A stretch of 64,000 nucleotides of DNA, from assembly GCF_000147815.2 (NCBI RefSeq), contig NC_015957.1:7254001-7318000 (forward strand). The letters are read 5' to 3'. The stretch comes from Streptomyces violaceusniger Tu 4113 (GTDB taxonomy: Bacteria; Actinomycetota; Actinomycetes; Streptomycetales; Streptomycetaceae). The notes beneath the pieces are model-generated. The model was given only the letters and a program-made list of their open reading frames with translations, was not told where the DNA came from and searched no databases. This document shows, piece after piece, positions 59,417 through 64,000 of the stretch; position 1 is the first letter of the stretch; every line of letters begins with the position of its first letter. The position numbers were made by a program, and so were the translations under genes.

Positions 59417-59869
59417 TCAGGACAGCGTTGGCAGAGTTCCGCTCTCGGCCAGTTCCTCGGTGAGCAGCGGGTTCGGGTGTTCTGCCTCGAGCCCGCCGCT
59501 GCCGTAGGCGCGAGTGATGATTTCGAGCTCATGACCGCTGGGGTCGTTGAAGTACACGCCACGGCCGTCATCAAGCCGGTTGATATTGCCCTCGTCGTGG
59601 TGCCTGGGATCCGACCAGTAGGTGAGCCCGCGCTCTTGGACGCGGGTGAAGATCAGGTCGAACTCGTCCTCGGTGACCAGGAAGGCGTAGTGCTGGGCCA
59701 TGATCTCGCGGTCGGTGCTCATGAAGTCGAACGTGATGTCGGGGGTCACGCGGACCATGACGAAATGGCCGAGCTTCACGGCGGGGTCGAGACCCATGAT
59801 CTCGGTGAGGAAGTCAGCGGAGGCCTGTGCGTCCCGTGACCAGACGATGTGGTGGTTGAGGAGTGCCAT
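59417..59869 (-). CDS. VOC-fold protein (glyoxalase/dioxygenase superfamily)
   Basis: 150 residues from ATG 59869. MALLNHHIVWSRDAQASADF starts the first beta-alpha-beta-beta-beta module with a metal-type His (H6 or H7). DDGRGVYFNDPSGHELEIIT closes the second, with the G-H-x-L-E-I metal Glu. This is the normal single-metal VOC arrangement. Substrate unknown. It is divergent from the Lrp-type regulator across 98 bases and upstream of the SnoaL gene. Confidence 0.88.
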   Translation of the reverse strand: MALLNHHIVWSRDAQASADFLTEIMGLDPAVKLGHFVMVRVTPDITFDFMSTDREIMAQHYAFLVTEDEFDLIFTRVQERGLTYWSDPRHHDEGNINRLDDGRGVYFNDPSGHELEIITRAYGSGGLEAEHPNPLLTEELAESGTLPTLS

Positions 59870-59967
59870 GCCTCTAGTTTCCGCAGCGCGCAGCGGGAGT
59901 GCCACCGTTCGCACCCACCTCTGCTGAAACTTCCCTGTACGTCTCGCATAGGCCATAAACTTCAGCG

Positions 59968-60945
59968 ATGGACGTCACAGACCAGCAGATCCTCCAATGT
60001 CTCATGCTCGACGGCCGTGCTCCGATGCGACGCATCGCTGAGGTGGTCGGCGTATCCGAGCAGACCGCCGCCCGCCGTTACCGGGCAATGGAGCAGGCCG
60101 GGGTACTGCGCGTGCTGGTCCGGGAGACCTTGGCGCGGGCCAATCAACGGCTGTGGCTGCTCCGGCTGCAGTGTCGTCCCGACGCGGCTGCCAAGCTCGG
60201 GGCCGTGCTCGCCGCACGCGAGGACGTCGCATGGGTTGCCCTGCATTCCGGCGGCGCGGAGCTGATGTGCACCACCACCCTGCCGGCTAACGCGGCATGC
60301 GGCACCGGGGTTCTGCCGAAGCTTTCGAACACTTCAGCGGTCCTCTCGTTCGCGGCGTACTTGGTGCTGCATTCCTATTCGGGTGGGCCCGCCGAATGGT
60401 CGGGTTTCGACCGTCCGCTGACCGAGACCCAACAGCGGCGGCTCCTCAACGGACGAGAAGCACAGCCGAGGGCAGTCACCTACGACTCCGCACCCAGCGA
60501 GGACCAGATACTGCTGCGCGAGCTGGCCGCCGATGGACGTGCCACGGCCGCTGCCCTGAGCCGCGCACTCGGCTGGCCGGTTTCACGCGTCGCGGCGCAC
60601 CTGCGCAGCCTCATCGACAGCGGGTCCGTTGATGTAGACGTCGACGTGCTGCTGGAGTCTTTCGGACATACAGCATCGGCGACCCTTCTCATCCAGGTCT
60701 CACCCAGCCGAATCGGCGACGTCGGCGAGGCGCTGTCACGTCACCCCCAGACCAGCTGGGTCGCCGCGATCACCGGGTCGGCGAACATCACCGCGGCAGT
60801 CACCTGCCATAACTCGCAGGAACTGTTCCAATACGTGACCGGTGACGTTGGTCCCCTGATTGGCGTCATCCATGTCGAAATTCTTCCGGTACTCAACCGT
60901 CTCAAACAGGCCGCGACCCGCGTCATCAACGGCCGACTCGAATGA
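59968..60945 (+). CDS. Lrp/AsnC family regulator with two fused modules
   Basis: 325 residues, twice the usual Lrp length. Module 1: HTH DQQILQCLMLDGRAPMRRIA, EVVGVSEQTAARRYRAMEQA, then an AsnC-type ligand domain. Module 2 repeats this: EDQILLRELAADGRATAAAL, SRALGWPVSRVAAHLRSLID, then TLLIQVSPSRIGDVGEALSR and TGSANITAAVTCHNSQELFQ. Such duplicated Lrp proteins are common in Streptomyces and can bind DNA as monomer-derived pseudo-dimers. It probably controls the divergent VOC/SnoaL genes. The next gene fragment begins immediately after its stop, antisense. Confidence 0.92.
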   Translation: MDVTDQQILQCLMLDGRAPMRRIAEVVGVSEQTAARRYRAMEQAGVLRVLVRETLARANQRLWLLRLQCRPDAAAKLGAVLAAREDVAWVALHSGGAELMCTTTLPANAACGTGVLPKLSNTSAVLSFAAYLVLHSYSGGPAEWSGFDRPLTETQQRRLLNGREAQPRAVTYDSAPSEDQILLRELAADGRATAAALSRALGWPVSRVAAHLRSLIDSGSVDVDVDVLLESFGHTASATLLIQVSPSRIGDVGEALSRHPQTSWVAAITGSANITAAVTCHNSQELFQYVTGDVGPLIGVIHVEILPVLNRLKQAATRVINGRLE

Positions 60946-60949
60946 GCCA

Positions 60950-61562
60950 AGGCGCTGTCGTAGGCGCCGTCGCGGTCGCATCCGTCGGTCAGGCAGAGGT
61001 CGGGCGTGCGGGCGGGGCGGATGGTGACCCAGCCGTCGGCGGGAGTCCGGGAGGCGGTGGCCGCAGCAGCCGGTGCGCCTGGACCATCGAAGTCGTCGGG
61101 CAGTAACCCCCAGGCGGCCAGAACGAGCAGCGGGACCATGAGCGCAGCCGCGAGCGCGACCGTGCGTCCCTTGGTCCGGCGGTGCCGCGGGGCCGTGGAA
61201 TCGGTCTGCGGTTGAGTCTCGACTTCGGGACCGGCCTCGGCCCCGGCTTCGGAGCCGGGCGCTGTGGCGGGCACGGCGGCAAGGTGTGCGGCGATCCGGT
61301 CTCTGGCGTCCAGCCAGGCGTCGACTCGCTGCCCGTCCCCGCAGGCGCGGACGAACGCGGCCAGCAGATCGGGTCGCGGCAGGCTCGTCCGTCTGAGGAT
61401 GTCGGCCAGCGTGCTGCGCGCCAGCACGTCCCCGTTTCGGGCGGCCTGCTCCTCCAGTTCGCGATACGTAAGCCCTGAACGCTCCTTGAGCTGCTGCATC
61501 GACTCAAGAAAGCCGGCAGCGTCTCGGGCTTCGTACGGCGACAACTCCCCCAGGTTCCCCAT
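60950..61562 (-). pseudogene. Membrane-anchored HTH (XRE-like) protein, C-terminally truncated
   Basis: From ATG 61562: MGNLGELSPYEARDAAGFLE, SMQQLKERSGLTYRELEEQA, then an HTH (ARNGDVLARSTLADILRRTS), a hinge, KGRTVALAAALMVPLLVLAA as a single transmembrane helix, and an outer stretch GWVTIRPARTPDLCLTDGCD. The family normally continues about 100 residues in a ricin-like or ligand-binding outer domain. Here coding breaks just at the Lrp stop codon (60945) and the frame only runs on as Lrp antisense. Confidence 0.8.
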
Positions 61563-61639
61563 GAACGTCATCTTGCTGCGCCTGCGGCAGGAGGGACAAC
61601 GGCGGAATCCGCCATGCCCGGCTGTCCGGGACACGATTC

Positions 61640-62225
61640 GGACAACGCCCTGACCAGCCCGGACAATCCGCGTCTGTCCGGCCGGTACAGCTGGTGGCCG
61701 TTGCCGCGGCCCGTCGCGGTCAGCGCCGCGCTGTACGAGGCGACGCCAGGCGGGCTGCGTACGGATCTGCTGCGGCTGCTGGAGGTGCCCGAGCGGCGCC
61801 GGGTATCGGAGCTGGAGCGGCTGCGCACGGGGCCGATGAGGGTGTCGGGCAAGGCCATGGAGGTGGCGCTGGAGCGCTCGCGGGAGGGGAGGTCCGAGTG
61901 CTGGGGGCGGGGCAGGTGGACGCGGCGCGGGTGCCGGCGGCCAGGCTGACGGGGTTGGCCCGGTACGGGGTGGCGTCGAAGGCGCCGACGCTCAAGCGGC
62001 TGGAGACCACCCGGCAGACCGCGACGCTGCTGGCCACCGTGCGGCATCTGGAGTCCGCGAGCGTGGATGACGCGCTGGACCTGCTGCACGCGCTGATGGC
62101 GACGAAGCTGCTGTCGAAGGCCGAGCGGCTGGGCAACGACGCGAAGCTGAAGACCCTGCCCGCGCTGCGGAAAGCGGCGAAGAAGGTCGCCACGGCGGTC
62201 GACGTGCTGATGTCGACGCCGCCGG
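61640..62225 (+). pseudogene. Tn3-family transposase, N-terminal region (DUF4158), frameshifted
   Basis: VAVSAALYEATPGGLRTDLL, RLLEVPERRRVSELERLRTG and PMRVSGKAMEVALERS in frame 1, then a shift near 61895 to ARVPAARLTGLARYGVASKA, LETTRQTATLLATVRHLESA and KTLPALRKAAKKVATAVDVL. This is the N-terminal half of a Tn3 transposase without the DDE core. At about 62230 it runs into an IS701 fragment. Confidence 0.85.
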
Positions 62226-62244
62226 CCGACGAGGGCGGCGAGAT

Positions 62245-62518
62245 GGTGTCGGTGCCCGACGTATTCCTGCAGGTCGTCGCGGATGTCGTCGGGTTCCCAC
62301 TTCGCGCCGGCAAGCAGGTGCTGCAGACCGTTAGGGGTGGCGTGGCCCGCCTGCTCGGCCAGCTGCCAGCTGTTCTTCCGGGCCACCGGCGCGAGCAGCC
62401 CGCGCACGTAATCACGCATCCTGCGGCGAAGTTCCACTCGCCCGAACCGATGTCCGATAGCGACGAAGAGGTCGTCCAGCTCACGGTCCCACTGCCCGAC
62501 AGCATGCTCGGTGATCAC
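62245..62518 (-). pseudogene. IS701-family transposase, N-terminal fragment
   Basis: WDRELDDLFVAIGHRFGRVE, LRRRMRDYVRGLLAPVARKN and [20 protein letters not shown], then AGAKWEPDDIRDDLQEYV before Tn3 antisense. The WQLAEQAG...LL box is the IS701 N-terminal signature. It starts at 62518 (GTG/ATG); the IS left end probably lies at the CTAG palindrome at 62675. Confidence 0.87.
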
Positions 62519-62665
62519 ACGGGATGACTTCCCTCGCCGCTGTCATTACCTGCGACGTTGTCGCACGATCGAGGGGCGGCCTCCATAAGACCGCCCCTGA
62601 CCAGGCCACGGCCCGCTACACTCCAGCCGCCCAGCGAACCTCGCAGGTCAGACAGCGAAATCCTG

Positions 62666-62685
62666 CTGGAGTACTAGTACTCCAG
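62666..62685. repeat. Perfect 20-bp palindrome centred on CTAG
   Basis: CTGGAGTACTAGTACTCCAG. The outer bases on both sides continue with partial similarity (TACTCCAGnnnGAnTTCG), as expected for two inverted IS701-type ends meeting at a CTAG target. It could equally be an operator for the DUF1330 gene 95 bases away. Confidence 0.6.
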
Positions 62686-62780
62686 TGTGACTTCGTGATC
62701 TGGGTGCTTCGGCCGTGTCTGGAGCGGCGGTCGTAGAGGCGCAAGGACGCGCGTTCATGGTCCGTGGAAGCATGACCCGC

Positions 62781-63077
62781 ATGGCTGCTTATGTCATCTC
62801 CGAGGTGGAGATTCTGAACCAGACGCTTGCGGACGAGTACAAAAGGTTGGCCGCGGCTTCGATCCATCGCCACGGAGGCCGCTACGTTGTGCGTGGGGCT
62901 CAACCGGACCCTGTTGAAGGAGCCTGGTCTCCCGGGCGCCGTCTCGTGATAGTCGAGTTCCCTGACATGGACCGAGCCAAGAAATGGTATGAATCGCCCG
63001 AGTACGCAAAGGCACTGAGTCTGCGTCAGGTGGCACTCGACCGGCGACTCCTCTTCGTTGAGGGCCTGCCTGAGTAG
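62781..63077 (+). CDS. DUF1330 family protein
   Basis: 98 residues from ATG 62781; two further ATGs (62757, 62772) are possible. MAAYVISEVEILNQTLADEY, then ASIHRHGGRYVVRGAQPDPV, EGAWSPGRRLVIVEFPDMDR and AKKWYESPEYAKALSLRQVA are the full DUF1330 ferredoxin-like (dimeric alpha-beta barrel) pattern, including the HGG(R/K)YxxRG strand and W-Y-x-S-P-E-Y helix. Function unknown. It lies between two IS701 fragments and looks intact. Confidence 0.88.
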   Translation: MAAYVISEVEILNQTLADEYKRLAAASIHRHGGRYVVRGAQPDPVEGAWSPGRRLVIVEFPDMDRAKKWYESPEYAKALSLRQVALDRRLLFVEGLPE

Positions 63078-63154
63078 CCGTCCAGTCTGATTTTGCGATC
63101 TTGCCCCGGACCCCGCTGGGAACGGGTACGGCCACCGCGTGATCATCGGGGGTT

Positions 63155-63575
63155 GTGTGGACTCCTGAAGATCGTGCGGTGGCCGCAGGCCATAGCGTAG
63201 ACCCTGCCCGCTGGCAGGCGATGTTCGACCAGGTCATGGCCCGGATCGCGGGCAGGTTCAGGCGAGTTGAGCCCCGGGCTGCGGCCCGCGCTTACCTGCT
63301 CGGGCTGTTGTCGGGCGTCGAACGGAAGAACTGCTGGCAGCTGGCCGAGCAGGCGGGCCTTGCGCGGCCCGGGCCAATGCAGCGCCTTCTGCGCTACGCC
63401 CGTTGGGACGCCGAGGCGGTCCGCGACGACGTACGTGCCTACGCCGCCGAACGCCTGGGCACCGGTGGCGGCGTCCTCGTCGTCGACGAGACCGGCTTCC
63501 TGAAGAAGGGGCGGTCTTCGGCCGGCGTGCAAAGGCAGTACACCGGCACCGCAGGGGCCCGTATTTCAATAACTG
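63155..63575 (+). pseudogene. IS701-family transposase, N-terminal fragment (second copy)
   Basis: GTG 63155: [60 protein letters not shown] and [20 protein letters not shown] with the first catalytic Asp (VVDETG), QYTGTAGA, then the sequence leaves IS701. A different element from the fragment at 62.2 kb, with an HTH relic at its 3' side. Confidence 0.87.
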
Positions 63576-64000
63576 TCAGCGACGGGTTTCCGCGGGGGGT
63601 GTTCGGGCGTGTAGCTGTTCCAATGTGCGGGCTGGCGATCCGGGTATCGGCGTGATGAGGATCCGGTGCAGGTCCAGGAGCCGTTTTGCGTCCTGGTACT
63701 GGATGGACAGGTTGGTGCGGTTGACGCCCAGTAGTTGGGCCAGGAACGTCATGGTCACCGCTCTGCGGCGGCGGAGGATGGCTGCCAGGAGCCGGTGGGT
63801 GTGGTCCACGCTGCTGGTCTGTGGGTGGCGGTAGCTGCGCGGGCGGTGGAAGCGTCGCTGGAATGCTGCTTCGGCCAAGGCCTCCCAGAAAAGGCTCCGA
63901 GACCGCCACCAGATGCTCGAAGGCGGTTCGTGACATGCCGGTCAGGGCCGGGTCGGTGAGCATCGCGGTCAGGGCCGGGTCGGTCCGGTGTGTCGTTGCC
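63576..64000 (-). pseudogene. Transposase C-terminal relic with HTH (ISAzo13-like?), runs off the window
   Basis: The minus strand reads MLTDPALTGMSRTAFEHLVA in one frame, then after a shift near 63880 RRFHRPRSYRHPQTSSVDHT, HRLLAAILRRRRAVTMTFLA, QLLGVNRTNLSIQYQDAKRL and [14 protein letters not shown] sequence to a stop at 63576. The HTH (TMTFLAQLLGVNRTNLS) and histidine-rich lead resemble ISAzo13-like or related transposases, but the family is not certain. Confidence 0.55.

Noticed and set aside
61568..62518. 316-codon minus-strand frame starting like IS701
   Set aside because: Only the first 90 codons are IS701; the remainder is antisense to the Tn3 relic.

Overview
The window is high-GC actinobacterial DNA. 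GTG starts, ATGA/GTGA stop-start overlaps, PknB-type kinases, XRE/MmyB, CGNR and SpoIIE-HATPase proteins all point to Streptomyces or a close relative. About twenty-five transposase genes or relics are mixed with single metabolic genes and broken genes. This density suggests a chromosome arm, an integrated element or a linear plasmid, but the sequence cannot decide between these.

Working names for four related single-ORF integrase-core (rve, D-D-E) elements: element A (termini begin TGCCCTTGCCGGAAACC; intact at 56255-57509, broken at 7783-9041 and 17254-18413, solo end at 11658-11691); element B (termini TGAAGGGTGTC; intact at 52432-53642, broken at 16382-17253 and 26028-27159); element C (termini TGTGGGGCTCG; only fragments at 664-800, 20467-21520, 25710-26027, 28958-29267 and 49199-49915); element D (termini AGGTGCCAG; 29268-30517). 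Other families present are IS256, ISAs1, IS5, IS3 (two), IS1182 (intact), IS701 (three fragments), IS630 and Tn3 (both ends of a transposase, separated).

Layout. 1-4.4 kb: end of a FetB-like permease, a small unknown gene, a carboxymuconolactone decarboxylase-family gene, a broken MFS gene, and an IS256-like unit that encloses an acetyltransferase. 4.4-6.8 kb: tryptophanase with an AraC regulator. 6.8-12.2 kb: ISAs1, RHS and element A relics, an aldo/keto reductase, a lipoprotein, and a SpoIIE/HATPase remnant whose start codon lies in an IS end. 12.2-15.5 kb: secreted GH16 enzyme, IS5 relic, TetR with a divergent quinone-oxidoreductase-like gene. 15.7-18.4 kb: nested IS5/B/A. 18.9-20.2 kb: the 3' end of tRNA-Pro(GGG) as a putative attachment site, then a VapBC pair. 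21.6-25.6 kb: two coupled membrane Ser/Thr kinases with different sensor domains. 27.2-28.8 kb: an unrecognised coiled-coil protein ending in a glycine-rich, RHIM-like motif. 28.8-33 kb: IS debris. 33-36.4 kb: CGNR regulator, MFS pump and epoxide hydrolase. 36.5-39.6 kb: resolvase fragment, IS1182 and IS3. 39.7-48.4 kb: small metabolic and regulatory modules (alpha/beta hydrolase; SnoaL/MerR split by an IS5 element; serine hydrolase/DCC; XRE, SnoaL and NmrA). 48.7-54.8 kb: broken CoiA-like gene, ECF sigma tail, DUF2267, MBL-fold gene and an IS mosaic. 54.9-64 kb: TetR/SRPBCC, element A, truncated integrase, Tn3 ends, SnoaL/VOC/Lrp, truncated HTH membrane protein, IS701 fragments and DUF1330.

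Most intact genes form small regulator-plus-enzyme pairs (AraC/tryptophanase, TetR/oxidoreductase, CGNR/MFS-epoxide hydrolase, MerR/SnoaL, XRE/SnoaL-NmrA, TetR/SRPBCC, Lrp/VOC). No complete conjugation, CRISPR or biosynthetic cluster is visible. The least understood material is the coiled-coil/RHIM-like protein and the tandem kinases.
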